A stretch of 64,000 nt of DNA from Xiphias gladius (taxonomy: Eukaryota; Chordata; Actinopteri; Istiophoriformes; Xiphiidae), in NCBI RefSeq assembly GCF_016859285.1, contig NC_053422.1, forward strand, positions 12,881,501-12,945,500, in the 5' to 3' direction. The notes beneath the pieces are model-generated. The model was not told where the DNA came from. It was given only the letters and a program-made list of their open reading frames with translations, and ran no database searches. Below, piece by piece: positions 34,193 to 46,114 of this stretch. Position 1 is the first letter of the stretch, and each line of letters opens with the position of its first letter. Position numbers and translations under genes: made by a program.

Positions 34193-34450
34193 GTCTGCCC
34201 AGTGAAACCTGTCAGTTTTCAGCCTCCTCGTTGAATTTATTTGTTTTGTTTGTTTGTTTGTTTTTTTTTTTAAACAGTTTGCAGCCTCCTCTCGCAGCTC
34301 AGCCCCATCCTGCAGCCGTAGCTCTCACGGCTGTTTCCGCTTCACGCCACCGTCCCGGTGTTAAAACGCCGCACGCCGCCGCCTGCAGGTCTGGAGGTGT
34401 AACTGCTCCCACACGCACTGTAATATGTCTGAGGCGGCAGCAGGGAAAAA
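34193..34450 (-). promoter_or_regulatory. alg13: CpG-rich promoter region of alg13
   Basis: Immediately upstream of the alg13 start codon, 34280-34440 is dense in CG (for example ACGCCGCACGCCGCCGCC) against an AT-rich background. It fits a TATA-less housekeeping promoter. Confidence 0.5.
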
Positions 34451-35314
34451 TACCCGTTTACAGCTTGTTGTAATGGATCAGGCCGCCTATAATCACTGTT
34501 TTAATGCTTCTGAGCTTCGCAGTAATACATGAAATATAATAGGTAAGCATCATGACTCCTTCGCAACATAATAAAAATCAAGTATTGGAGGGAGAGAGAC
34601 ACTGGCTTCAAGAGATGATCAGTATAACAGTCACATATAAAGAAAGAACCGATTACAAAAAAGAATAAATCTAATATTTAAAAAAAAAATGTACCTCATG
34701 TCAGTTTCTTATTTCATGTCCATTGTGGCCTTTTAAAAACATTTAAAATTACAATTAGCACATAGGGTGTATAGTGACTACACTGTATAGATAAACAGAA
34801 AAACCTACATCAGTGAGATCAGATATTCAGATCCTGAATATTTCATATCTTGCCTTTGAGGACCTTCAGCTGAAAATTTTGCTCATGTGGTGGATCTTCC
34901 TAAATTAATTTATGTTTGATTAAATAATCAGTTGTCTGGGTCAGTATGTCACTTCAGATGTTTGACACCTGGGACACAACACCTAACTGATGTGAATGGG
35001 ACAAACACCTTTGACTTGAGCATCTGCTCCTCATTTTGAAGTGACATAAATAAGTGCCTTGTCTCTTTCAAAGAGTTGCCGTCCTTTCAGTTTATGCCAT
35101 GCAAGCGCACTTGCAAAGTGTAGCATGAAAGTCTGGGCAGTATCCGATGTAAAGACTTCCTGTAACTAGAGCGTGCAGGTGTTGAGCAGCGAACCTGCTG
35201 ACGGAGCTCCACAGAAGGATCAGCATTAACGGTTGTGCTTGACACTGACAGCTGGGCTCCAGGGGCAAGTTATCACTGCTGGCAATACTTTCACTTCATA
35301 CACCCTTGGTGGGT

Positions 35315-35375
35315 GTATGAAGGATCAAAAGTAAAAGTACTCATTATGCACTAAAATGGCATCTGTGGCTGACAG
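35315..35375. repeat. Dispersed fish repeat fragment ('AAGTACTTTTACTT' family)
   Basis: GGATCAAAAGTAAAAGTACT, then CATTATGCACTAAAATGGC, corresponds to the end of the family (compare AAAAGTACTCAGTGCAG and AAAAATGG at 61320-61345). Confidence 0.55.
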
Positions 35376-35707
35376 GCCTCCATTCTCATCTGTTTGTGTT
35401 AACAGGGATACAAACACTGGTTTACATGGTCTGAATAATAAAATTGTTTAGTAATTTAACTACAATAGTACACATAAACACCATTGTTGGCACCAGGAAA
35501 CACAGAGATGCACAAATCATCCCAACTACTACATAAACAAATTACTTCCTTTCTTGGTGAGATTCATGTTTTTGCTTAAGATGAGTGTTTTCTTTGCAAG
35601 CTGCTGGATTTTATTGCACTTTTACTGTACACCACAGGTGGCTGATCGCTCAGTGATCTGTGGTGTTTTTGTTGGTAATGTCTCTGTCTACATGCCCTTT
35701 GTGGTGT

Positions 35708-35708
<1 letters not shown>

Positions 35709-35776
<68 letters not shown>
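35709..35776. repeat. (CA)n microsatellite
   Basis: An uninterrupted run of 34 CA units. The long open frames across it on both strands are caused by the repeat. Confidence 0.97.
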
Positions 35777-35779
<3 letters not shown>

Positions 35780-36135
35780 GATGCTGCCAGCTCGGTGGAG
35801 GTTGCACACAGCAGCTCCACCTGACAACTGCAGAGCGAGAGGGAGAAGAGCCAGATTTGTGCTACGTGGGATGTGAAAACTACAGTAGTGCCATGTGTGG
35901 CAATTGCAAGAAAAAAAAAAAAAACTCGCAAAGCACACACCAACTCGACTGCACTCAGCTAGGCTGGTGCACGAAAACACACATACACGTGCAGCTACAA
36001 GGGAGCGGAAAGTGAAGCTTGTTTCAGAGAGCTGGTCTTTTAAACAACGTAGCTTGAGAAAAAGTTTAAACTCTTTGTTTTCTCTTCTCCACATATGGCC
36101 ATAAACTGTGTCATTTTGTGGGCTCCTACTACTCT

Positions 36136-37466
36136 ACATATGGCATAAGTATTTGGACAGTGAAACAATTTTCATAATTTTGCCTCTGTACACCACAATG
36201 GATTTGAAACGAAGCCATCAAGATGTGACTAAATTGCAGACTTTCATCTTTAATTCAAGAGGGTTTAACAAAAATATCACATTTACCATTGAGGAGTTAC
36301 AGCCATAGTCCCTCATTTTCAGAAGCTCAAAAGTAATTGGGCAAACCACCATAATTATAAGGATTTTTTTTTAATACTTGGATGAAAATCCTTTGCAGTA
36401 CATGACTGCCTGAGGTCTGGAACCCATGGGCGTCACCAAATGCTGGGTTTCCTCCCTGGCGATGCTTTGCCAGGCTTTCACGGTGGCTGCCTTCAGTTGC
36501 TGTGTGTTTCTGGGTCTTTCTGCCCTCAGATTTATCTTCAGGAAGTGAAAACCATGCTCAGTTGGGTTGAGGTCAGGTGTCTTGACTTGGCCATTGAGGT
36601 ATATTCTATTTCTTTGCCTTGAGAAGCTCCACCATGTTTGACAGATGATGTGGTTTGCTTTGGATCATGAGCCGTTCCTTTCCTTCTCCATACTCTTCTC
36701 TTCCCATCTTTCTGGTACAAGTTAATCTTGGCTTCATCTGTCTAGAGAATTTTGTTCCAGAATTGGGCAGGATTTTTTAGATGTGTTCTGTTCTTGAGTG
36801 TTACCAATGGTTTGCACCTTGTGGCAAACCCTCTGTATTTACTTTCATGAAGGTTTCTCTTGATTGTAGTCTTTGACAATGACACGCCTACCTCCTCCAG
36901 TGTTCTTGACCAGGCTAGATGTTGTGAAGGGTTTTTCTTCGCCAAGGAAACCTTTTTGGTGTTGCTGAGCTCGCCAGTGTGTTCCTTCTTTTTAAATAAT
37001 GTACCAAATAGTTTTTTTGGCCACCACCTAAAGTTTCTGTTATCCGTCTGACAGGTTTGTTCTGGTTTTTCAGCCTAATGATGGCCTCCTTTATTTGCAT
37101 CAACACGTCTTTGGACCACATGCTGAAAGTTCCCATGAACGGCTACCAAATGCAAATTCAACACTTGGAATCGATTCCAAACCTTTTATCTGCTTAATTT
37201 GTCATGAAATAACTAGGGAACAGGCCACACCTAGCCGTGAAACTGATCAATTTTTAAAAATTGTCCAATTACTTTTGAGCCTCTGAAAATGGGACTATGT
37301 ATAAAAATGGCTGTAACGGTTAATGCAATATTTCTGTTCAACCCCTTGAATTAAAGCTAAAATTCTGCTCTTAAATCACAGCTTGATGGCTTCGTTTCAA
37401 ATCCATTGTGATGGTGTACAGAGGCAAAATTACCAAAACTGTGTCACCGTCCAAAGACATATGTAC
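36136..37466 (-). mobile_element. Tc1-like transposon with long inverted repeats, internally decayed
   Basis: The left end (ATATGGCATAAGTATTTGGA, CAGTG, then GCCTCTGTACACCACAATGG, ATTTGAAACGAAGCCATCAA) recurs in reverse complement at the right end (37360-37466), giving inverted repeats over 100 bp long as in many fish Tc1 families. The ends lie next to TA. Between them is a broken minus-strand transposase frame. The ~1.3 kb length is shorter than an intact Tc1. Confidence 0.85.
36620..37120 (-). pseudogene. Tc1-like transposase pseudogene
   Basis: On the minus strand the pieces read, in order, an N-terminal helix-turn-helix part (IKEAIIRLKNQNKPVRRI), a middle part (TTIKRNLHESKYRG, HLKNPAQFWNKIL) and TDEAKINLYQKDGKRRVWR with SVKHGG. 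The conserved Trp of the ILWTDE block is replaced by TAG, the pieces are in different frames, and the C-terminal catalytic part (DNAPxH and SPDLNP blocks) is missing. It cannot encode an active enzyme. Confidence 0.8.
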
Positions 37467-37584
37467 CTAACTGTATGCAACTGCACTAATTTCTGTTGTC
37501 CATACTGGCAGCTGTGAATTGATCACCGCATATTGTGATTTAATTTGTTAAGGGATGGGGGTTGAAACCCATGGCCCTCGTTTA

Positions 37585-37885
37585 GTGTAAGAATGCATCT
37601 TAGTTGAAGCGAACACGAAGCTTCAGTAGTCTGGTTAATACGGAGTTCACCGTATTAACTGGGTAGCTTTCAAAGTTACTGTGTTTTTAGGGGGGAAAAA
37701 AAGCGCCTTTGTCATGGAAACACTATGTCCCCCATCACTCACAAAGGAATTACGTTGTGAAGGGATCTCTTCATAGTCAGTATGGACAGGAGGAAAAATA
37801 AAACCAAACTATTTCAACATATATATGGGCATCTGAGTACTGAGTTCTGACTAGGAAACAGGTGTGTTTCTCCTGCACTAAACTT
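37585..37885. mobile_element. Fragment of the 10.1 kb MITE-like family
   Basis: GAAGGGATCTCTTCATAGTC, then AGTATGGACAGGAGGAA and TGGGCATCTGAGTA, resembles the right half of the element at 10139-10650 (AGTATGGACAGAAGGAA, CATCTGAATATTGG). The terminal inverted repeats are missing or eroded. Confidence 0.5.
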
Positions 37886-37944
37886 TACTGGGATGCTCCG
37901 CCTCTAAAAACAGCAACATCTACTTTTTTTTCAAAAAAATTTTT

Positions 37945-38115
37945 TTTTCCATTATTGATTCATCTGTTGATTATTTCAACTAATCAATCAGTTGATTTAT
38001 AAATAAAATGTGTGAAAATAATAAATAATTAAAAATGCTTTTCATGGTTTCCCAAGCCCAAGGTAAAATCTTCAAATGTCTTGTTTTATCCAACAAATGG
38101 TCCAAAAGCTGCTAT
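37945..38115. repeat. Dispersed repeat, 'ATCGATTAATCG' family, copy 8 (partial)
   Basis: TTATTGATTCATCTGTTGAT, then CAACTAATCAATCAGTTGAT and AATGTCTTGTTTTATCCAAC, marks one half of the family. Confidence 0.7.
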
Positions 38116-38292
38116 GGCACTGCACTTAGCCAATGGGAAAAATGTGGCATGAAAAAAAAATTGAGCTTGGCTTGTTTTTTTCCTGGTTTTTGAAGCTATA
38201 ACAAGAAATTATCAGATTGGTCACACAGAACTGGTTATGTATCAATCAAAGATGTAACTTTGTCCCATGAAAAAAGCAGAAAGGTCAGCATG

Positions 38293-38298
38293 TTTATT
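38293..38298 (-). terminator. Candidate polyadenylation signal of rap2c
   Basis: AATAAA on the minus strand, 1.8 kb downstream of the rap2c stop. It is the only exact hexamer I noticed in that interval. It would give a ~1.8 kb 3'UTR (38.28-40.11 kb), which otherwise shows no coding content. Confidence 0.35.
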
Positions 38299-40113
38299 AC
38301 CAAACAACGACAGCTGTTTATCTTTAAGGAAACCAAAAAGAAACATGAGACCAGGGTGCAACAGAAATTATTTAAGGCTCTGTTAAATTCTCAGTTTCAA
38401 AAAAACAAATATACCATGAATTATGAAAAGTCACAAAAAGCAAAAACTAGTATAAAATTAAAAGTTTAAAACTGGCTACCCATGTCATTAGTTTATAATA
38501 AATAGGTCACTATAAGAAAAAGAAAAAAAACCAAAAAAACAAAGCAGCACAAAAGCAACTGGAACACACAACACATCACACCACATTCATCAAAGCTCTA
38601 CAAATCATTCCGCTTAAAGCTTACAGAGACTCTTCAAGAAACCTGAAAAATAGAAGACGGAAATCCCACGCGGATTCATGCCTTTGTAGAAAAATAAATA
38701 GTAAATGGCTTAGTTTCATGGGGGATTTAGTAAAACATTTTCAATTTTGAGAATGCATGTTTTCAGATGAGTTTAGCTGCCTCAGGCTACCTGGATAAAA
38801 ATAAAAAAAAATAAGAACCAAAAAATTGGACTGGTGGTGGAAGTGACCGTTTAGTGACCGTTTAATCCACAAACTCGTTCATCCTGTCTAAGTTTCCTGA
38901 AGCTAAAAAAAATAAAATAATATGCCGTATGCTGCAGTCAGTTAGAAGAACTACTTTAGACAAGATTTTCAAAGTAAAGTGAGTAGTATACCTGGGCAGC
39001 AAACTGGTTGAAGTATGCAAAATTAAAGTAAAAATGAAATGTATTTTTTGTATTATGTAAAATCTTTTCAAAATTCCAAACTTGAAACAATACTAGTAAT
39101 AATAAAGTATATAATAGTGATAAAAGCAACTTTAAATAGAAGCTGCAACCTTGCAAACACTCTTGCTTATTATTTCTGGGATGCTTCTGACTAAAAGGGG
39201 AAACAAAAAAAAAACAAAAACAAAAAAACAAACAAACAAAAAAGACATTTTCACAGATGGCCAAGTCCGTCTGTCTGACTCCATCCTGGGTCATCGCGAA
39301 GGCCGTTAAGGTTGCAGCAGTAACGTCTCCTAACAGTTATGATATCAAAAATAGGACTGATGTCTTTCCCGTCAGATGCTCTGTGATCGACAGTCGGAAA
39401 CCACCGTGAACAGAAACTTTACCAGCTGCGGTGAGTTTTTGTCACTGGGGTCAAAGTCAGGTTGTTTCATGGTTCATCAAAAAGCTTGTGGTGCTTCACA
39501 AATGATGCATCTATTAAAAAAAAAAAAAGAAACAAAACACAAAACAAGTGATTAACTCAACAGGTTTAGACGGCTAAAATTGGCATCTGTGTTGGCAGTG
39601 GTTAGAACAGGCAACATCTCACACAGAATCTAAAGTGGACTTCCTGTTTTGGAACATAATGTCTTTTTCAGGATGTTACATTTTCCTCTTTCTACGGCTC
39701 AGCTCACAGGACTCTCCGCTTCATTAGACTCTGCTCTTCGGGGTCTTTTTCCTCTCCCGGCCCTGAGTTGCTCAGACAGTTGTGTTCTTCATGCCACATA
39801 CTTTCTGCGATCTTATGATAACAAACTAAACCAACGGTTTGCACGGAGCAGCACCACCCACTCATCTTTTGCACTTCCAGCCGAATCTCTCCTCTCCCTC
39901 ACACTGCACTGGAACGCCACACAGTCATCCATGTGTCACATTTCTCCTCAGCTTGTGAACCATTTTTACACAGGCACAGCAGGTACATTTTAACACATTT
40001 TGTAAAATAAGTAACAGGCCAACTGTGCTGTGCTTGTGAGCTCTTTGGAGCGGCCCAACTATGAACGCAACCTTGCTAAAGAGGATGGTAAGGGCAGCAC
40101 TCGTACCTCTTCC

Positions 40114-41076
40114 TCACTGTACCACGCAGGCTGTGCAGCACTGTTCCTGCTTCTCCGGCAGCGTGGAGTAATTCATCTGACGGACGATCTCTGCAAACAG
40201 CTCATCCACCATGGTCTTGCTCTTAGCAGAAGTTTCAATGAAAGGGCAGCCCCACTCTTGAGCCAGAGCTCGTCCGTCCGACCCGGCGACCTCACGCTCA
40301 GACTCCAGGTCGACTTTGTTCCCGACCAGGATCAACGGCACCTTCTCGAAGCGCTTCACGCGCACTATTTGGTCTCGCATTGGTCTGATGTCCTGAAAAT
40401 GAAGAGGGAGAGGAGCATGAGTGTAGTTTCTCTTAAAAACCACTAGGCTATCGGTGAGGAACAAAAACAAGTATGACACTATAGTTGTTTCCAAGTTTCA
40501 TACTATATACGATTTCTGATCAGTAATTAAACATTGGAAAAGTGGAAAACTAATGAGCAAAAAATGTTTGTATGCATACTTGGACAGCTGATTTCTCTTT
40601 CCTACAACACAATGCATAAAGGAAATGCAGACACACAAACAATCATTAGCTGAAGCCCAAATAATAATTATAGCAATGATTCCTCCTTTTTAGAATTATT
40701 TTCAAATTTTGAGGCATTTTATTTTCTACAAATATATTGCAGTGTATAGTGCCTGAAGATCTGTTGCTTTTTCTGGGCACATGTGATGGTAAATGAAATA
40801 ACTTTGAGTTTTGGATCGCTGGGCGGATGAAACAGGCCATTTGAAGATATCACTTTATGCTCTGGGAAACTATTTTTCAAAATTTTGTGGCATTTTATAG
40901 ATTCAATGACAAGTCGATCAATTGAGAAAATAATCTTATATTGCAGCTTAATGTAGAGAGTCACTACAATACATTTTTGGCCACAATGTATTTCTATTTG
41001 AATAGTAAAGTTAAGTGTGGATGGTCCTGGGCTCTGATTACCAACACAAACACACTTCAAATAGCTATGAATTGCA

Positions 41077-41110
<34 letters not shown>

Positions 41111-41113
41111 TCA

Positions 41114-41160
<47 letters not shown>

Positions 41161-41496
41161 TGAGAGAGAGAGAGAGTGAGCGAGAGATTTAAGTCACAGG
41201 AAGTGACCTGCACACACAGGTACCTGGAATGACTGCTGGTTGACCAGACTGTAGACCAGGATGAACCCCTGCCCGTTCTTTATGTACAGATCCCTCATGG
41301 AGGCGAACTGCTCCGTCCCCGCCGTGTCTAGGATCTCCAGCACGGAGGGCGACGAGTCCACCTCGATCTCCTTGCGGTAGAAGTCCTCGATGGTCGGGTC
41401 GTATTTCTCGATGAAGGTTCCGGTGACAAACTGGACGGTCAGCGCGGACTTGCCGACGCCGCCGCTGCCCAGCACGACAACTTTGTACTCTTTCAT
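40114..41496 (-). CDS. rap2c: Ras-related small GTPase RAP2C
   Basis: Two exons, 41224-41496 and 40114-40392, join after QQSFQ (phase 0, CAG|GTACCT ... TTTCAG|GAC) to give 183 residues, the exact length of RAP2 proteins. Visible motifs are the P-loop GSGGVGKS (10-17), the effector loop YDPTIEDFY (32-40) with the RAP2-specific Phe39, DTAGTEQ (57-63), NKVD in the second exon and ETSAKS. The C-terminus QCCTACVVQ has two candidate palmitoylated Cys (176, 177) and the prenylated CAAX Cys180. CVVQ marks RAP2C rather than RAP2A or RAP2B. By family knowledge it is a membrane-bound GTP switch acting through TNIK/MINK/MAP4K4 kinases on the cytoskeleton, JNK and Hippo signalling. It lies head-to-tail with mbnl3, as in the human Xq26 pair. 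A CpG-rich promoter precedes it. Confidence 0.97.
40635..40950. repeat. Dispersed repeat, 'ATCGATTAATCG' family, copy 9
   Basis: It lies in the rap2c intron. It is seen as AGCTGAAGCCCAAATAATAA at one end and GATCAATTGAGAAAATAATC, then TTGCAGCTT, at the other, with GGCATTTTATAGATTCAATG inside. It is diverged. Confidence 0.6.
41082..41188. repeat. (TG)n(AG)n microsatellite in rap2c intron
   Basis: TG repeats, interrupted once, pass into AG repeats. In the rap2c transcript this reads as CU then CA repeats, beginning about 35 nt inside the intron from the exon 1 donor at 41223. Confidence 0.95.
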
Positions 41497-42200
41497 TGGG
41501 GTGGTGGAGGCAGGCTAACTCAGCAGCTAACGACTTAACTACACTGCTGTACTCGCTCCCGAAACATTTATGAGGCCTTTAAAAATGCTAACAACTGAAA
41601 AATGTTACACGACGTAAAATAATCCCTCTTCATTCACTAAACCCAAGTCTACCGCTCATACTTAGTGAGTAAAAGTTGATGTCTGTAAACTCCGGTGTTA
41701 GCTAGCGGTTAAGCTAGCCCGCTGTCCCATGCTCGAGGCTCAGCCTCTACATCCACCACCGGTTCCGGGGACTTGCTGCCCAGCTACAGACAGCAAGCCA
41801 CGGTGATACACATTACACTTCCCCTACCGACAGCATGCCAATTCCGACACACACTCACACACACACACAAACCAGCCCGCCGGCGTCGCAAAACGCGGCG
41901 CTGGTTATGTCCGTCCCTCTGGGCCTGGTTCTGGTTCCGGCCCGGCGCCTCGTCACCCAGGCGTGCTATCGACGGACCGCCCGCAGTTTCGGTATCATAA
42001 TCCAAGGGTCCATTGGCTGGAGTTTGTCGCAGCTCCAGTGTCTGTTTGACCCCGTGTTGGGCAGGGTTGATTACAGAAAAGAAGAGCTTTTTCGACCAGC
42101 GGGTTTCCTGAAGCTAACAGCCTGGTTTCCGCTAACGAGGACAAGACCTCCGGTGGGACTGTTTTTCAGAATAAACGCCTCCTCTCTGCGCCCCTAGACA
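41497..42200 (-). promoter_or_regulatory. rap2c: CpG-rich promoter / 5' leader of rap2c
   Basis: CG-dense sequence, strongest at about 41870-42000, lies directly upstream of the rap2c start codon. No TATA box is seen. A plus-strand open frame of 120 codons across it is most likely accidental, because it starts in a CA repeat and resembles nothing. Confidence 0.5.
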
Positions 42201-42732
42201 CTGGGATAGCTTTACAAACGGGGCCCCAATGAGCGTTGTATGCAAAACTTTGTTCAAATTACATACATGCATACAGTTACAGAAATAAATAAATAAATAA
42301 ACAGTAATTAACTCAAGGATACTCAGATGTGTAGTCACCGAGCTAAGAGACACAGATTCTCGGGCCAATATTTGTACTAAGTGTCCTGTTGGAAATGCTT
42401 GTAATGATGACTTATGATTTTTTTTTTCTTAATGATGCTGAGATTCCTGATAGCATACTCCTGAGCTGTCAACTAACATAGTTTTTCCGTGTTTCGTTTT
42501 CGGATGGTTTTCCTTTTTTTCTTTTGTTTTCAAACGTTTCCGTTTTATCGTGTCCGTTTTTCAGGATGTAAGGTTTTAATTCGACACAACGGACTGTCGT
42601 CTTTTATTTCAGCAACCTGCGAATCACTGGTGGCCCGGCGTTACAGATGAACATGAGCTTTTAGCTATATCTACTACAATAAATGTATTTTGCATTGTCC
42701 CTGTTAAATAGACAATACATAACATACATACA

Positions 42733-42775
42733 TAACTGTGGCATGTGCAAATGTTTGGGAACCCCATTAAGTCAA
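42733..42775. mobile_element. Isolated Tc1-like terminal repeat fragment
   Basis: ACTGTGGCATGTGCAAATGT, then TTGGGAACCCC and TTAAGTCAATACTTAG, resembles the terminal repeat of fish Tc1-like elements. No matching second end was found nearby. Confidence 0.45.
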
Positions 42776-43204
42776 TACTTAGTTACTTACATTATAAATA
42801 ACTAAATCAACAAGTAGACACAGACTTGTGTCTGCTTAGAGCAGGTATATAAGTAGTGGGTATAATACAGAAAGTCTGCACAATCCAAAACCTCAGCATA
42901 TTTCAGGCTCTCTTCTCAACCTGCTTTAAGTACTATTTGAAGCTTTCACTATGAGGTTTTACAACGTTATACAACATTACTTTTTGTAGCAGTCTTTTAG
43001 GTCTTCATTATACACTGAGCATAAGAGAAAAAAAGGTGGGAGGCCATCTTACTCTGGCCCCTGCACGGAGAAGGGATTACTGAATTTCATAACTGTACTT
43101 CATGACTTCACTGGAATCATGTTTCATTTGAAGAATCAAGGTTTCCAACAGCCCAGTCTGTTGCAACATATCATGAAACTTAAGACACTTAAAGGCCCAG
43201 TCCA

Positions 43205-43867
43205 TATACGGTGGCATGAAAAAGTTTGGGAACCCATGGTCAAAATTTCTGTTACTGAGAATAGTGAGTAAAAGAAGACCTGATTTCCCAAAGGCATGAA
43301 GTTAAAGATGACACATTTGTTTAATATTTTTAGTGAGATTACTTTTGTCTTTCTATTTTTTTTACCAGTCTCAAAATAACAAAAACGTAGTTAACACCCC
43401 CTTTGTTAAGTATCACAGCTTGTAAACACTTTTAGTAGCAGCTAAGAGACTTTCAGTTCTTGTTCGGGGGATTTTCGCCCATTCTTCTTTGCAAAAGGGT
43501 TCTAGTGTTGTGAGATTGTTGGTTCTGTTTTGCATGCACCGCTCTATTGAGGGCTGTCCACAGATTCTCAATGATGTTTAGGTCAGGGGACTGTGAGGGC
43601 CGAAACCTTCAGCTTGCGTCTCTTTAGGTAGTCTGTTGTGAATTTTGAGGTGTTTTTAGGGTCATTATCCTGTTGCAGAAGCCATCCTCTCTTCATCTTC
43701 AGCTTTTTTTTACCAGAATTTGCTGGTATTTAATTGAATCCATTCGTTCCTCTACCAGTGAAATGTTCCCCACTGGCTGCAACACAACACATCTTCTACT
43801 CACTTGACTATTCACAGTAACAGAAATTTTGACCAGGGGTGCCCAAACTTTTTCATGCCACTGTATA
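43205..43867. mobile_element. Non-autonomous Tc1-like element, 0.66 kb
   Basis: Both ends carry the same ~55 bp inverted repeat (GGTGGCATGAAAAAGTTTGG, then GGTCAAAATTTCTGTTACTG; right end in reverse complement), flanked by TA on each side. The interior keeps decayed antisense transposase-like segments (for example GTTTAGGTCAGGGGACTG) but no ORF. Confidence 0.85.
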
Positions 43868-44753
43868 TGCAAAATTTGCCAACTCATTGTTACAACTGAA
43901 AACAGAGGATTAGCAGTCAATCACTTTCAGACTTATTGACTGGTCTTAAAATGGAGAATAATGTTACACACTAACTCAGTCAAGTTATTGAACTTTTCTG
44001 AAGCTGCTGAAGGCTTACATTCACCAGTAATGTTTGTAAACTCACTAGTAAAAGCGATCAAAACACTAAGGTAAACTGATCATATTTCAAATGATATCAC
44101 TTGGTTTACTGAGTGCTCTAATATTGTTTTTAAATTTAAGAAATAGTTTCGAAAAGGATTTATTCAGCCAACAGTAACAGTTGACTTATAATGCTGATAA
44201 TGTAGAATTGTTACTTGAAACTCTGAATCAGAGAGGCCAGTGAAACACTGATTTTCAACCTGTTAAATTACACTACAAAATTAAAAATCAAAATATAAAA
44301 TATAGATATTATGGTATGATTCATGTGTTTGTGTCTGTTGGTTTTTCTTTTCAGCACACTGATGCTTGGAAATGTACTTCCAAAATTACATAGAATTATT
44401 TTGATACAGAAGACTGTTTTTTTTTTGTGTGGTCTGATATGCAAAGGCCACAATTTAATCTAAACATTTTAAACTGGCAGGTCCTGGAAAGTGTAGGTGT
44501 TGGTCTACATCTTTTTGACGAGTAATAATCAAAGCACTTGCTTTAACTGAGTGGAATCATAGTTTTTCATGCAATATTTTAAGATACTGAACATACTTTG
44601 TTCATTAGACATGCATGACTTCAACTGTAAATCGAACCTTCATTCATAAAAATATCAAGTCATACAAAAGGTAAAAGGTAGATGTCTCTTTAAAGGTGAA
44701 ACTAAAAGACAATAAACAACAAAACACACTACAAGAGAATCACAATTATGTGT

Positions 44754-44759
44754 TTTATT
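44754..44759 (-). terminator. Polyadenylation signal of mbnl3
   Basis: AATAAA on the minus strand, followed 20-45 nt later by a GU/U-rich stretch (TGTGTTTTGTTGTTTATTG), a good downstream element. No other gene lies between this site and the mbnl3 stop. Confidence 0.5.
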
Positions 44760-46081
44760 AAAGGTCAAACAGAAACTCATCATAGGCACAGTAACTTACT
44801 CTTAATAGCGATACACTGCAAAATAAATTGGCATGTAGCACAGCAGCACATACAAGCACCACAAGCAGAAAACAGAGTGAAGCGATAGGTGACTGCAGTC
44901 ACTTTCAAGTCTGTCCTAGAGTGTCAGAGAGAGTTTTTCATATGGCTTAGTCCTGAACAGTCTTTGGCCCTCGTCACCCTTCACAGGTTGCCATTCAGTC
45001 TGCGACTGTACCCAATGTAATAACGACTCACCGACAGAGGATCTTAAATAAAGGGAGAAGTTTTACCCCGGTCGACACATGCTGTTTTAAGTCAATTCAA
45101 ATGTAGAACGTAAAAGGAAAACTACATTTTGCATGATAAAGGCACAATTATCACGGAACTGTTTTGAAATAATTGTAACAACAAATCATCTTCAAAACAA
45201 AATCACAGTCTTATTCCCTTTTTGATGACTGGGAACCCACAGTGTGTTAAGACCACTCCACATGTATTTTTCCCCATACTGTACATGGACGCTGCAGTGA
45301 TGATGGGAGCTGGTGAGTCACAGTAGAGGAGCTTTGGTGAGTTTTGGGTACACGTCGTACAGAGACCCGTCTCTGTGAACGGAGACTTTAAAGTCAATAT
45401 TCAACAGTCAGAGGGCTGTGAACCGATTCACCAGGATGACTCAGTCAGTCCACCACTAGGACAAGTGCCATGGCAACAAAATCGCTGGCTTTGAGAGCAA
45501 TTGAAGAGCATCAAATGTCCAAATCTGCAGGAGCAGAGTTGCCTAAGGATGTGCCTGCTGCAGGAATAACATTGGAAAACCAGGTCGTTTGCAATTTTGA
45601 CTAAAATCCTGAGGAGAATTCAGATTTATTGTTGTTTTGGATAATGACAACAAGGGAGCAACGAATAACCCATTTCACAAAATGACAGAAATTAAAGTGA
45701 GTCAAAAACTCTGTGACCACATCTCATATCCATGTCCCTCTAACGTCTGATTTTTATATCTGCTCCTCTTTTTTTTCCTGGCTGTTTTGCAGCCTTCAGC
45801 TGGAGCTACCCTGTGCTTTATTTTGGTGCAATACCGTAGAGAGGAATGCGCCTGCATTTGTGTAATCATGATGAGCATATAATGAGAAGGTTAGTACTGG
45901 TTTACTACATATAATTCCAGACTGACTATTTCTTCTAATCCACCTCTATTGTTGTACCAGGGCCAGATATTACTGAAACCAAAAAATGCCCCTGTAAATG
46001 AACTGAAAGAGCTTTTTTAAAGTAAACCGTTCATGGTTTAGAGCGAGGCAATGTCATGCTTGGGGAAGAACAGGGCTCTAG

Positions 46082-46114
46082 CAAACAAACAAACAAACAA
46101 ACAAACAAACAAAA
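46082..46114. repeat. (CAAA)n short tandem repeat
   Basis: Eight uninterrupted CAAA units. Confidence 0.95.

Noticed and set aside
41835-42197. Plus-strand 120-codon ORF opposite the rap2c promoter
   Set aside because: It starts in a CA repeat, lies in CpG-rich sequence that keeps frames open, and resembles no protein family.
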